The notes under the pieces: model-generated | What the model saw: the letters and a program-made list of their open reading frames with translations, nothing else | The model's database searches: none | What the model was told of the DNA's origin: nothing | NCBI RefSeq assembly: GCF_003019815.1 | Contig: NZ_CP027773.1 | Span: 2,181,001-2,245,000, forward strand | Direction of reading: 5' to 3' | DNA length: 64,000 nucleotides | Origin: Variovorax sp. PMC12 | GTDB lineage: Bacteria > Pseudomonadota > Gammaproteobacteria > Burkholderiales > Burkholderiaceae_C | In this document: positions 36,402 through 45,426 of the stretch, piece after piece | Numbering within the stretch: the first letter of the stretch is position 1 | Layout: every line of letters begins with the position of its first letter | Position numbers and translations under genes: made by a program

Positions 36402-37259
36402 TCAGATCATCGCCAGCGGCCCCTTGCGCCGCGGCGGCGGGTGCAGGCGGTCGATTTCTTCCAGGGTTGCCGCGTCGAGCTTCAACGCCGCGGCGGCCAG
36501 GTTTTCCTTCAGGTGCGCGGCGCGCACCGCCTTCGGGATCGCCGCCACGCCGGGCCGCGCGATCACCGCGGCCAGCGCCAGTTGAGCGGCTGTCACGCCG
36601 AGACGCGCAGCCAGTTCCCCCAACGCCTTGTCACCCGCCAGCGCACCCTGGTCGATCGGGCTGTAGGCCATCAGCGGCATGCCGCGCTCGCGCTGCCAGG
36701 GCAGCAGGCTGAACTCGGGCCCGCGCTCGCCCAGCGACAGGTACACCTGGTTGGCCGCGCAGCCCGGCCCGCTGCCGGCGAGCGGCTCCAGCTCTTCCAT
36801 GTCGTCGGTGTCGAAGTTGCTCACGCCCCAGCGGGCGATGCGGCCGTCGGCCACCAGCGACTGCATCGCGGCGACGGTGTCGCGCAGCGGGTGGTTGCCG
36901 CGCCAGTGCAGCAGGTAGAGGTCGATGGCGTCGAGACCCAGCCGCTTCAGGCTGCGTTCGCAGGCCTCGCGCGTGCCGCGCCGGCTCGCGTTGTGCGGGT
37001 AGACCTTGCTGACGATGAAAAGCGCATCGCGCCGCACGTCACCCGCGCGCAGCGCCTCGGCAACGGCCTGGCCCACGACGGTTTCGGCGCCGCCTTCGCC
37101 GTACATCTCGGCGGTGTCGATGAGCCGGTAGCCCAGGGCGATGGCCTCGCGCACGGCGGCGACTTCGGCCGCGCGGCGGCTTGCATCCTCGCCCATGCGC
37201 CAGGTACCCAGGCCGAGTACCGGCATCTCGCCGCCGGTGGGGAGTGAAAGTGTTCGCAT
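36402..37259 (-). CDS. Aldo/keto reductase
   Basis: About 285 residues from ATG 37257-37259; GTG 37265 would add two residues. The tetrad of the family is present: Asp and Tyr in LIDTAEMYGEG, Lys in FIVSKVYP, His in YLLHWRG. The NADP-binding C-terminus has AAIPKAVRAAHLKENL. It is a soluble NADPH-dependent carbonyl reductase of the AKR superfamily. It is convergent with the NCS2 permease (15 bp between the stops) and has no functional link to its neighbours that can be read from sequence. Confidence 0.9.
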   Translation of the reverse strand: MRTLSLPTGGEMPVLGLGTWRMGEDASRRAAEVAAVREAIALGYRLIDTAEMYGEGGAETVVGQAVAEALRAGDVRRDALFIVSKVYPHNASRRGTREACERSLKRLGLDAIDLYLLHWRGNHPLRDTVAAMQSLVADGRIARWGVSNFDTDDMEELEPLAGSGPGCAANQVYLSLGERGPEFSLLPWQRERGMPLMAYSPIDQGALAGDKALGELAARLGVTAAQLALAAVIARPGVAAIPKAVRAAHLKENLAAAALKLDAATLEEIDRLHPPPRRKGPLAMI

Positions 37260-37290
37260 CGGCACATGGTAGATGCGGCCGATACCCCTG

Positions 37291-38763
37291 TCAGCCTGCC
37301 GACAACGGCAGCCACACGGTCGCCAGCAGCCCCCGCCCGTCTTCGCCCGCCTCCAGAATGATCTGTCCGTGGTGCCTGTCGAGCACCGACTTCACGATCG
37401 CCAGCCCCAGCCCGCTGCCCGACTGCGTCTGGTCGGGGTTGCGGAAGAAGCGGTCGAACACCCGCTCGCGCAGCGCCGGTGGAATGCCCGGGCCCTGGTC
37501 GGCCACGCGAAGCACCGCGCGTGCGCCATCGCGGCCGACACGCACACTGACCGTGCCGCCCCCGGGGCTGTACTTGACGGCGTTCTCCACCAGGTTGCTC
37601 ACCATCGAAATCAGGCTCTCGCGCTCGCCGAACACCGGTACCGAGCCTTCGTCATCCACCGCAAAGTCGAACTTCACGCCGCGCGCCTGCGCCAGCGGCC
37701 CGAGCAGCGCGATGCGCTCACGCGCCAAGACGTCGAGCGCAAGCGCCTCAGGCAAGGCGTTCTGCGGTACCTCGTCGCTGCGCATCAGCTGCTGCAACTG
37801 CCCGACCAGCCGCGTCGCGCGGTCATTGCTGCGCAGCAGGTTGGCCATGAGCTCGCGCTGGCCCTCGTCGTTCGTCTGCGCCCTCAGCGCCTCGACGTTC
37901 ACGCGCATCGCCTCGAGCGGTGTCTGAAGTTCATTGGCCGCGTCGGCGATCAGCCCGCGTTCGCGCACACCGCGGTCGCGCACGCTGCGCAGCAGGCCGT
38001 TGATGCTGCGCACCATCGGCCGCAGTTCCTTGTGCTGCGGCTCGAACGACAGCGGCGTGAGGTCGGCGGGGCCGCGCTCGGCAGTCTCCCGCGTCACCTG
38101 CCGCCACGGCCTCAAGGCGAGCAGCACGGCCAGCCATGCGGGAAACACCAGGAACGGCAGGCTGATGAGCAAGGGCAGGAAGTAGTAGCTGCGGTCGTCG
38201 GCGTTGAAGTACAGCCGCAGGAACTTGGGCTCGGCCAGCATCACGCGGGTGTCGAGCACCGGCGAGACCATGGTCCGCGCGCGCAGCGACCGTTCGCCCA
38301 GGCGGATGATCTCCACCTTGCCGATGGTCTGGTTGATGATCGGCGGCACCGATGCGCTCGAGTTGTAGATGAGCCTGCCGCGCTGCCACACCTGCATGAC
38401 CGGCGCCTTGTCCTCGTCGGACGTGAAGTCGCCCGAGGTCTCGAGCAGCGCCATGTCGAAGGCGCGCAGCGTGGCCTGCTGGCGGTCCGGCGAGTCCGCG
38501 AGATTCCGCGCGGCGGTGATGATGCAGGCAAAGAGGCTGTCGTAGCGCACGAGCTCGGGAAAGCGGTTGGAGTCGTGCAGGAACAGGCCGACGATGCAGG
38601 CCCACAGCAGCCCGACCACCGAAACCTGCGCCAGCAGCAATCGCCTCAGCAGCGAGGGCTGGACCCAGCGCCGCCAACGTTGCCCGAGCGCGTGCCGCCA
38701 CCCCGCATGCATGGCGGCGCCCGCGCCGGGGCCGGCGTTGTCCTGGACAGGCAAAGAATTCAT
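37291..38763 (-). CDS. QseC-like sensor kinase with Asn in place of the phospho-acceptor His
   Basis: 490 residues from ATG 38761-38763 (AGGAAACAC upstream); ATG 38863-38865 would add 34 residues and also has a GGAGA. Two membrane helices (about 45-65 and 195-216) flank a periplasmic domain. HAMP-like and dimerisation helices follow, with an H-box that reads ADAANELQTPLEAM: the codon at 37933-37935 is AAT (Asn) where CAT/CAC (His) is expected. The ATP-binding domain is intact (NLVENAVKYSPGG, DQGPGIPP, GSGLGLAIVKS). No response regulator is adjacent. It cannot autophosphorylate at the usual residue, so it may be a phosphatase, an allosteric partner, or decaying. Confidence 0.85.
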   Translation of the reverse strand: MNSLPVQDNAGPGAGAAMHAGWRHALGQRWRRWVQPSLLRRLLLAQVSVVGLLWACIVGLFLHDSNRFPELVRYDSLFACIITAARNLADSPDRQQATLRAFDMALLETSGDFTSDEDKAPVMQVWQRGRLIYNSSASVPPIINQTIGKVEIIRLGERSLRARTMVSPVLDTRVMLAEPKFLRLYFNADDRSYYFLPLLISLPFLVFPAWLAVLLALRPWRQVTRETAERGPADLTPLSFEPQHKELRPMVRSINGLLRSVRDRGVRERGLIADAANELQTPLEAMRVNVEALRAQTNDEGQRELMANLLRSNDRATRLVGQLQQLMRSDEVPQNALPEALALDVLARERIALLGPLAQARGVKFDFAVDDEGSVPVFGERESLISMVSNLVENAVKYSPGGGTVSVRVGRDGARAVLRVADQGPGIPPALRERVFDRFFRNPDQTQSGSGLGLAIVKSVLDRHHGQIILEAGEDGRGLLATVWLPLSAG

Positions 38764-38901
38764 GTGTTTCCTGGCGGCCGCTCCCTGGGGATCGGGTGCC
38801 GCGAGCGGCCGAAGTATCTGCCGGGTCTGCACACCGGAATTCAGCAAGCCTTCATGAAGCTGCATGCGGGCTCTCCAGCGGCCTGAAGCGGCGCGCCGAG
38901 C

Positions 38902-38918
38902 CTTCTAATTTTTAGAAG
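38902..38918. promoter_or_regulatory. Inverted repeat between the sensor kinase and tartrate-dehydrogenase-family genes
   Basis: CTTCTAA and TTAGAAG flank three T residues in the divergent region 38764-39111, which otherwise holds no recognised gene. It could be an operator for either gene. There is no extended T tract, and the stem is AT-rich, so a terminator is unlikely. Confidence 0.4.
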
Positions 38919-39111
38919 TCAAAGACATTCCCGTGACACCGAAATCGTTGTCCAAGCAAGCAAACCGCCTCGCCTTGCCTTCTGATTTTGTCAACACTGA
39001 GTGGGTGCCAACCCCGACCTCTCGTATGGCCACGGCTCCTAGAATTTTTCAGCGGCCTTGCGTCACGAGCGCGCTCGCCCCATCGAAACGAATTTGGAAC
39101 AGGTTGAGTCA

Positions 39112-40194
39112 ATGCAGAAAAAGCACAGGATTGCCGTCATTCCCGGAGACGGCATCGGCGTCGAGGTCATGCCCGAAGGTTTGCGCGTGCTCGACGCGGT
39201 CGGGCGCCGTTTCGGCATCGACTTCTCTTACGACCACTTCGACTGGGGCTCCGACCACTACGTGCGCACCGGCCTGATGATGCCGGCCGACTGGGCCGAC
39301 AAGATCCAGGGCCATGACGCCATCTACTTCGGCGCGGTGGGCGCGCCCGACAAGGTGCCCGACCACATCGCCGTGTGGGGCCTGCTCATCAAGATCCGCC
39401 GCGACTTCGACCAGTACGTGAACCTGCGCCCCGTGCGCCTGATGCCCGGCGTGCCCGGACCGCTGGCGCACCGCAAGCCCGGCGACATCGACTTCCTGGT
39501 GGTGCGCGAGAACACCGAAGGCGAGTACACCTCCGTGGGCGGCCGCCTGTTCGAAGGCACGCCGCGCGAAATGGCGATCCAGGAAGCGGTGTTCACCCGC
39601 GTCGGCGTGGACCGCATCATCGAATACGCATTCGAGCTGGCCAGCCGCCGCCCGCGCAAGAACCTGGTGGCCGCGACCAAGTCGAACGGCATCTCGGTGA
39701 CCATGCCCTACTGGGACGAGCGCCTGGCCGAGATCGCCAAGCGCCATCCGGACATCGCGACCAGCAAGTACCACATCGACATCCTGTGCGCGCACTTCGT
39801 GCAGCACCCCGACTGGTTCGACGTGGTGGTGGCCTCCAACCTGTTCGGCGACATCCTGTCCGACCTGGGCCCGGCCTGCACCGGCACCATCGGCATCGCG
39901 CCGAGCGCCAACCTGAACCCGGAGCGCAAGTTCCCGTCGCTGTTCGAGCCGGTGCACGGCTCGGCGCCCGACATCGCGGGCAAGGGCATCGCCAACCCGA
40001 TCGGCCAGATATGGTCGGCCGCGCTGATGCTCGACCACCTGGGCAACAACGACCCGGTGTACGCACAGGCTTCGGCCGCCGTCATCTCGGCCATCGAGAC
40101 GGTGCTGAGCGAAGGCCCGCGCACGCGCGACATGGGAGGCACCGCGAATACCGTGGACGTGGGCCGCGCGATCGCCGACTGCATCTCGGCATGA
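39112..40194 (+). CDS. Tartrate / isopropylmalate dehydrogenase family enzyme
   Basis: 360 residues from ATG 39112-39114. It is a beta-decarboxylating dehydrogenase: IAVIPGDGIGVEVMPEG at the start, the substrate-binding RRDFDQYVNLRPVR, catalytic Tyr in FLVVRENTEGEYTSVGG, and the metal/NAD segment VASNLFGDILSDLGP followed by FEPVHGSAPDIAGKG. Lack of the leucine-biosynthesis leuCD neighbours, together with length and motifs, favours tartrate or D-malate dehydrogenase (TtuC/DmlA-like) over LeuB. It heads a co-directional catabolic cluster with an ABC importer, so it may oxidise a hydroxy-acid product of the imported compound (inferred). Confidence 0.87.
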   Translation: MQKKHRIAVIPGDGIGVEVMPEGLRVLDAVGRRFGIDFSYDHFDWGSDHYVRTGLMMPADWADKIQGHDAIYFGAVGAPDKVPDHIAVWGLLIKIRRDFDQYVNLRPVRLMPGVPGPLAHRKPGDIDFLVVRENTEGEYTSVGGRLFEGTPREMAIQEAVFTRVGVDRIIEYAFELASRRPRKNLVAATKSNGISVTMPYWDERLAEIAKRHPDIATSKYHIDILCAHFVQHPDWFDVVVASNLFGDILSDLGPACTGTIGIAPSANLNPERKFPSLFEPVHGSAPDIAGKGIANPIGQIWSAALMLDHLGNNDPVYAQASAAVISAIETVLSEGPRTRDMGGTANTVDVGRAIADCISA

Positions 40195-40233
40195 CGGCGA
40201 GCCCCTCATCCCTTTGCGGCCGGGGACACTGAG

Positions 40234-41184
40234 ATGGGCCTGTTCCTGCTGAAGCGCACGCTGACGCTGATCGGCACGCTGGTCGGCGCGTCGATCATCG
40301 TTTTCCTCGTCCTCGAGATACTGCCCGGCAACGCCGCACAGATGCTCATGGGCCCCGACGCCTCGCCCGAAGCGGTGGCGGCGCTGGCCACCAAGCTCGG
40401 CCTCGACCTGCCCGCGTGGACGCGCTACTGGCACTGGATCGGCGGCCTGCTCACCGGCAACCTCGGCGACAGCTACGCCTACAGCTCGCCGGTGCTCGAC
40501 CTGATCCTCGAGCGGCTGGCGCTCACCATGCCGCTGGCGCTGCTGGCGATGTTCTTCACCACGGTCATCGCGCTGCTGGTGGGCGTGACGGCCGCGGCGC
40601 GCCACAACAAGCTTGGCGACGTCGGCCTGATGGGCATGGCCCAGGTCGGCATCGCCATTCCCAATTTCTGGTTCGCGATCCTGCTGATCCTCGTGTTCTC
40701 GGTGAAGCTGCAGTGGTTCTCGGCAGGCGGCTTCGAGGGCTGGGGCGACGGCTTCTTCTCGGGCATCAAGTCGCTCCTGTTGCCTGCACTGTCGCTTGCG
40801 GTGGTGCAGGCCGCGATCCTCGCGCGCATCACGCGCTCGGCGGTGCTGGAAGTGATGCGCGAAGACTTCGTGCGCACCGCGCGGGCCAAGGGCGTTTCGC
40901 AGCGCATGGTGCTCTGGACGCATGTGCTGCGCAACGCCATGATCCCGGTCATCACGGTGATGGGCATGCAGTTCTCCGAGCTGCTGGCCGGCACCATCGT
41001 GGTGGAGAACGTGTTCTATCTTCCCGGCCTGGGCCGGCTGATCTTCCAGGCCATCAGCAACCGCGACCTGATCGTGGTGCGCAACTGCGTGATGCTGCTC
41101 GCGGCCATGGTGGTCATCGTGAATTTCGTGGTCGACGTGCTCTACGCCGTCATCGACCCGCGCATCAAGGCCAGCGACATATGA
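40234..41184 (+). CDS. Peptide/nickel-type ABC importer permease, DppB/OppB family
   Basis: 316 residues, six membrane helices. The start MGLFLLKRTLTLIGTLVGAS is typical of the family, as is the EAA loop ILARITRSAVLEVMREDFV and the VENVFYLPGLGRL segment. It forms the membrane channel with the next gene, which overlaps by four bases (ATGA). Followed by a second permease, two ATPases and a binding protein, it belongs to a complete dipeptide/oligopeptide-type importer. Confidence 0.93.
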   Translation: MGLFLLKRTLTLIGTLVGASIIVFLVLEILPGNAAQMLMGPDASPEAVAALATKLGLDLPAWTRYWHWIGGLLTGNLGDSYAYSSPVLDLILERLALTMPLALLAMFFTTVIALLVGVTAAARHNKLGDVGLMGMAQVGIAIPNFWFAILLILVFSVKLQWFSAGGFEGWGDGFFSGIKSLLLPALSLAVVQAAILARITRSAVLEVMREDFVRTARAKGVSQRMVLWTHVLRNAMIPVITVMGMQFSELLAGTIVVENVFYLPGLGRLIFQAISNRDLIVVRNCVMLLAAMVVIVNFVVDVLYAVIDPRIKASDI

Positions 41185-42062
41185 ACGCCATCACGGCCCC
41201 GGCCCCCAGCGCCGCGGCGCTCAAGCTCCCCGGTTTCTGGCAACGCGCGGTGAAGCACCGCAGCTTCGTCATCGGCGGCGTGCTGGCCGCGCTGCTACTC
41301 ATCGCGGCGCTGGTGTCCTTCGTATGGACGCCGTGGTCGCCGTATGCGATGGACATGGCGAACAAGATGCAGGCCCCGACGGGCTCGCACTGGCTGGGCA
41401 CCGATGCATTCGGGCGCGACGTGGCCTCTCTGCTGCTGGTGGGTGCGCGCGCATCCATCCTGGTCGGCATCATTGCCGTGGGCATCGGCTTGGTGGTCGG
41501 CACCGCGCTGGGCCTGCTCGCGGCGGCCAGACGCGGCTGGGTCGAGGAAGCGGTAATGCGCCTGTCGGACTTCACGCTGGCCTTCCCCGCGATCCTCTCC
41601 GCCATCATGATGACCGCCGTGTTCGGCGCGGGCATCGTGAATGCCATCGTCGCGATCGGCATCTACAACATCCCGACCTTCGCGCGCATCACGCGCGCAT
41701 CGGCCAACGCCATCTGGTCGCGCGAATACGTGGCCGCGGCGCGCGCCTGCGGCAAGGGCTCGTTCGCCATCACCATGCAGCACGTGCTGCCGAACATCTC
41801 GGCCGTGCTGATCGTGCAGATCACCATCCGCTTCGCCATCGCCATCCTCGCGGAAGCCGCGCTCTCGTACCTCGGCCTCGGCACGCAGCCGCCGCAACCG
41901 TCGTGGGGCCGCATGCTCAGCGAAGCACAGACCCTGATGTTCCAGCAGCCGCTGCTGGCGGTCTTTCCCGGCATGGCGATCGCGCTGGCGGTGCTGGGCC
42001 TGAACCTGCTGGGCGACGGCCTGCGCGACCTGCTCGATCCGCGCCTCGCCCGCGCACGCTGA
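41181..42062 (+). CDS. Peptide/nickel-type ABC importer permease, DppC/OppC family
   Basis: 293 residues from an ATG that overlaps the stop of the first permease gene. A cytoplasmic lead and first helix precede the family motif HWLGTDAFGRDVASLLLVGA and the coupling EAA loop (ITRASANAIWSREYVAAARA). The C-terminus has LSYLGLGTQPPQPSWG and the usual closing GDGLRDLLDPR. Partner of the preceding permease in the inner membrane. Confidence 0.93.
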   Translation: MNAITAPAPSAAALKLPGFWQRAVKHRSFVIGGVLAALLLIAALVSFVWTPWSPYAMDMANKMQAPTGSHWLGTDAFGRDVASLLLVGARASILVGIIAVGIGLVVGTALGLLAAARRGWVEEAVMRLSDFTLAFPAILSAIMMTAVFGAGIVNAIVAIGIYNIPTFARITRASANAIWSREYVAAARACGKGSFAITMQHVLPNISAVLIVQITIRFAIAILAEAALSYLGLGTQPPQPSWGRMLSEAQTLMFQQPLLAVFPGMAIALAVLGLNLLGDGLRDLLDPRLARAR

Positions 42063-42069
42063 GACCACG

Positions 42070-43071
42070 ATGCCCCTCCTCGAAGTCAACAACCTCCAGA
42101 TCGGCCTGCAGACCCAGCGCGGCCCGGCCCCGGCCGTGCGCGGCATCTCGTTCTCGCTGGAGCGCGGCGAAACGCTGGGCATCGTCGGCGAATCGGGCTG
42201 CGGCAAGTCGATCACCGTGATGTCGCTCATGGGCCTGCTGCCCTCCAGCGCGCAGGTCACCGGCAGCATCAAGCTCGACGGGCAGGAACTCGTCGGCCTG
42301 CCCGAAAAGCAGATGTGCCAGATCCGCGGCAACCGCATCGGCATGATCTTCCAGGAACCGATGACGGCGCTGAACCCGGTGCACACCATCGCGCGCCAGG
42401 TCGGCGAGCCGCTGCAGCTGCACCGCGGGCTGACCAAGGCGCAGGCCCGCAAGGAAGCTCTGGGCCTGCTCGACCGCGTGGGCATTCCCGACGCGGCCTC
42501 GCGCCTCGACGCCTACCCGCACCAGTTCTCCGGCGGCCAGCGCCAGCGCATCGGCATCGCGATAGCCTTGGCCTGCGGCCCCGACCTGCTGATTGCCGAC
42601 GAGCCCACCACCGCGCTCGACGTGACCATCCAGAAGCAGGTGCTCGACCTGATCCAGAGCCTGGTCAAGGAAATGGGCATGGCGATGATCCTGATCTCGC
42701 ACGACCTCGGCGTGATCGCCAACAGCGTGAAGCGCATGCTAGTGATGTACGGCGGCAGCGCGGTCGAAAGCGGCCCGACCGACACCGTCTTCGCGGGCCG
42801 CGCGCATCCCTACACGCGCGGCCTGTTCGCGGCGCGCCCCGCCATCGGCGCGGTGCGCGCGGGCAGGCTGCCGACCATCCGGGGCAGCGTGCCCGAGTTG
42901 GTCGACATGCCGCGCGGCTGCGCCTTCGCGGGCCGCTGCGCCCACACCATCGACCTGTGCCAGAGCACCCGGCCCCAGGCCACGCTGCTGCCGAACGACC
43001 ACACGGTGCGCTGCCTGCGGCTCGGCGAGATCGCCGCGCTGAACGCCAAGGCCGCCGCCCTCCCCGCATGA
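42070..43071 (+). CDS. ABC importer ATPase, DppD/OppD family
   Basis: 333 residues. Walker A GESGCGKS (about 42-49), Q-loop MIFQEPMTALNP, signature FSGGQRQRIGIAIAL, Walker B LLIADEPTTALDV and H-loop ILISHDLGV are all present. The C-terminal oligopeptide/dipeptide extension has the Cys-rich GCAFAGRCAHTIDLC motif that binds an iron-sulfur cluster in several relatives. The gene starts eight bases after the permease stop and shares an ATGA overlap with the second ATPase gene. Confidence 0.93.
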   Translation: MPLLEVNNLQIGLQTQRGPAPAVRGISFSLERGETLGIVGESGCGKSITVMSLMGLLPSSAQVTGSIKLDGQELVGLPEKQMCQIRGNRIGMIFQEPMTALNPVHTIARQVGEPLQLHRGLTKAQARKEALGLLDRVGIPDAASRLDAYPHQFSGGQRQRIGIAIALACGPDLLIADEPTTALDVTIQKQVLDLIQSLVKEMGMAMILISHDLGVIANSVKRMLVMYGGSAVESGPTDTVFAGRAHPYTRGLFAARPAIGAVRAGRLPTIRGSVPELVDMPRGCAFAGRCAHTIDLCQSTRPQATLLPNDHTVRCLRLGEIAALNAKAAALPA

Positions 43072-43883
43072 GCCAGTCCACCAATGCCGGCCAGCCCCTG
43101 CTGGCCGTGAAGAACCTCTACCGCCACTACGCGCTGCCGCGTGAAAAACTGTTCGGCCCGCCGCCGACCGTGAAGGCGCTCAACGGCGTGAGCTTCGACG
43201 TGCACGCCGGCAAGAGCATGGGCATCGTCGGCGAATCGGGCTCGGGCAAGTCGACCATCGCGCGGCTGGTGATGGCGCTGGACACGCCCACGTCCGGCAC
43301 CGTATCGCTCGAAGGCCGCGACCTGCATGCGCTGTCGAAGGAAGCGCTGCGCACGGCGCGGCGCGATTTCCAGATGGTGTTCCAGGACCCCTACGGTTCG
43401 CTCGACCCGCGCCAGACCGTGGCGCGCATCGTGGCCGAGCCGCTGGAGGCGCTGGCCGAGACCAGCCGCGCCGAGCAGCGCGAGCGCGCATCGGAAGCGC
43501 TTGCCGCCGTCGGCCTGCGCACCACCGACATGGACAAGTACCCGCACGAGTTCTCGGGCGGGCAGCGCCAGCGCATCGCCATTGCACGCGCGCTCATCAC
43601 ACGCCCCAAGCTCATCGTGGCCGACGAGCCGGTGAGCGCGCTCGACGTGTCGGTGCAGGCCCAGGTGCTCAACCTGATGCAGGACCTGCAGCAGCAGTTC
43701 GGCATCAGCTACCTGCTCATCAGCCACGACCTCGCGGTGGTCAACCACCTGTGCGACGAAGTCTGCGTGGTGTTCAAGGGCCGCATCGTGGAGCGGGGCC
43801 GCCCGGCCGACCTGTTCGCGCATGCGCAGCACGAATACACGCGCACGCTGCTGTCCGCCGTGCTGCACACGCCGTCGCGCTAG
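43068..43883 (+). CDS. ABC importer ATPase, DppF/OppF family
   Basis: 271 residues. N-terminal YRHYALPREKLFGPPPTVKAL is typical of the DppF/OppF half. Walker A GESGSGKST, Q-loop VFQDPYGSLDPR, signature FSGGQRQRIAIARAL, Walker B LIVADEPVSALDV and H-loop LLISHDLAV are intact. The C-terminus is shorter than in DppF of enteric bacteria and lacks the Cys cluster. It overlaps the first ATPase gene by four bases and completes the nucleotide-binding pair. Confidence 0.93.
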   Translation: MSQSTNAGQPLLAVKNLYRHYALPREKLFGPPPTVKALNGVSFDVHAGKSMGIVGESGSGKSTIARLVMALDTPTSGTVSLEGRDLHALSKEALRTARRDFQMVFQDPYGSLDPRQTVARIVAEPLEALAETSRAEQRERASEALAAVGLRTTDMDKYPHEFSGGQRQRIAIARALITRPKLIVADEPVSALDVSVQAQVLNLMQDLQQQFGISYLLISHDLAVVNHLCDEVCVVFKGRIVERGRPADLFAHAQHEYTRTLLSAVLHTPSR

Positions 43884-43928
43884 GCGACGCCGGTTCTCAG
43901 TTTCATCCTCACCTCCAGGAACTATCGA

Positions 43929-45422
43929 ATGTTGAAGCGACGCACACTCATGACTTCCGCCATGGCCGCGGCAATCCCGGGGGTCTTCCTGCCCCAGGCA
44001 CGTGCGCAGGCCGGCAAGAACACGCTGACGATCGGCATGCCGCTCGAGCCGCCGGGCCTGGACCCGACCACCGGCGCCGCGTCGGCCATCGCGGAGATCA
44101 CGCAGTACAACATCTTCGAGACGCTCACCAAGGTGAATGCCGACGGCTCGGTCACGCCGATGCTGGCGGAGAGCTGGTCGTCGTCGCCCGACATGAAGAC
44201 CTTCGTCTTCAAGCTTCGCAAGGGCGTGCGCTTCGAGAACGACCAGCCCTTCAACGCGCACACCGTGAAGTTCTCGTTCGACCGCGCGGGCGGCGCCAAG
44301 AGCACCAACAAGGACAAGCGCTTCTTCAGCGAGATCGGCACCGTGGTGCTCGACGAGTACACGGTGGGCGTCAACAGCACGCTGCCCAACCCCGACCTGC
44401 CGTTCATGCTGGGGCAGTCGACCGCCTGCATCGTCGAGCCCAAGAGCGCCGACACCAATGCCACCGCGCCGGTGGGCACCGGCCCGTACAAGCTGAGCGC
44501 ATGGCAGCGCGGCGCCTCCTGCACGCTGGTCAAGTCGCCGAGCTACCGCGACCCGAGCCTCGCGAAGGTCCCGAAGTTCGTGTTCCGCTTCATGTCGGAC
44601 ACGGCCGCGCAGACCGCCGCGCTGATGGCCAGCGACATCGACATCTTCCCGCGCGCGGGCACCCGCTCGGTCGCGCAGTTCAAGGGCAACCCGCGCTTCC
44701 AGGTGATTGAAGTGGGCACGCGCGGCAAGGTGATCCTGACCATCAACAACCGCAAGAAGCCACTGGACGACGTGCGCGTGCGCCGCGCCATCCTGGCGGC
44801 CATCGACCGCAACGCAATCATCCAGGGCGCGGCGGACGGCTTCGGCAAGCCCATCGGCAGCCACTACGCCATGGGCGCGCCGGGCTTCGTCGACACCACG
44901 GCGATGAACCCCTTCGACATCGAGAAAGCGAAGAAGCTGCTGGCCGAAGCGGGCGTGAAGACGCCGCTAGAACTGCGCCTGCAACTGCCTCCGCCCTCGT
45001 ATGCACGCCAGGGCGGCGAGATGATCGCAGCGCAGCTGGCGCAGATCGGCATCAACGTGAAGATCCAGAACGTGGAATGGGCCCAGTGGCTCAGCGGCAC
45101 CTTCGGCGGCGCGCACGATTTCGACCTGACGATGGTCGCGCACGTGGAGCCCTTCGACCTGGTGAAGTACACCGAGCCCGACTACTACTGGGGCTACGAC
45201 TCCAAGAAATTCCGCGACCTGTTCGTCACCATCCAGAACGAAGAGAACAAGAAGCGCCGCGCCGACCTGCTGGCCGACGCCCAGCGCATGCTGGCCACCG
45301 ATGCGGTCAACGGCTTCCTCTACCAGGCGGTGTTCCCGACCATCGCGCGCAAGGAAGTGAAGGGCCTGTGGCCGAGCATGCCGATCGTGGTGAACGACCT
45401 GGCCGCGATCTCGTGGGGTTGA
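43929..45422 (+). CDS. Periplasmic solute-binding protein, family 5 (DppA/OppA type)
   Basis: 497 residues. A signal peptide with twin arginines (MLKRRTLMTSAMAAAIPG, cleavage near QARAQ) precedes a SBP_bac_5 domain: LTIGMPLEPPGLDPTTGAAS, MLAESWSSSPDMKTFVFKLR and GVRFENDQPFNAHTVKFSF. It would bind the substrate and hand it to the permeases encoded just upstream. In this family substrates range from peptides to glutathione, nickel chelates and opine-like compounds. The downstream amidase suggests a compound with an amide bond (inferred). Confidence 0.92.
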   Translation: MLKRRTLMTSAMAAAIPGVFLPQARAQAGKNTLTIGMPLEPPGLDPTTGAASAIAEITQYNIFETLTKVNADGSVTPMLAESWSSSPDMKTFVFKLRKGVRFENDQPFNAHTVKFSFDRAGGAKSTNKDKRFFSEIGTVVLDEYTVGVNSTLPNPDLPFMLGQSTACIVEPKSADTNATAPVGTGPYKLSAWQRGASCTLVKSPSYRDPSLAKVPKFVFRFMSDTAAQTAALMASDIDIFPRAGTRSVAQFKGNPRFQVIEVGTRGKVILTINNRKKPLDDVRVRRAILAAIDRNAIIQGAADGFGKPIGSHYAMGAPGFVDTTAMNPFDIEKAKKLLAEAGVKTPLELRLQLPPPSYARQGGEMIAAQLAQIGINVKIQNVEWAQWLSGTFGGAHDFDLTMVAHVEPFDLVKYTEPDYYWGYDSKKFRDLFVTIQNEENKKRRADLLADAQRMLATDAVNGFLYQAVFPTIARKEVKGLWPSMPIVVNDLAAISWG

Positions 45423-45426
45423 TGCG

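Noticed and set aside
39112..40194. 3-isopropylmalate dehydrogenase (leuB)
   Set aside because: No leuC or leuD is nearby, and the gene heads a transport/catabolic cluster; the sequence pattern fits tartrate/D-malate dehydrogenases better.
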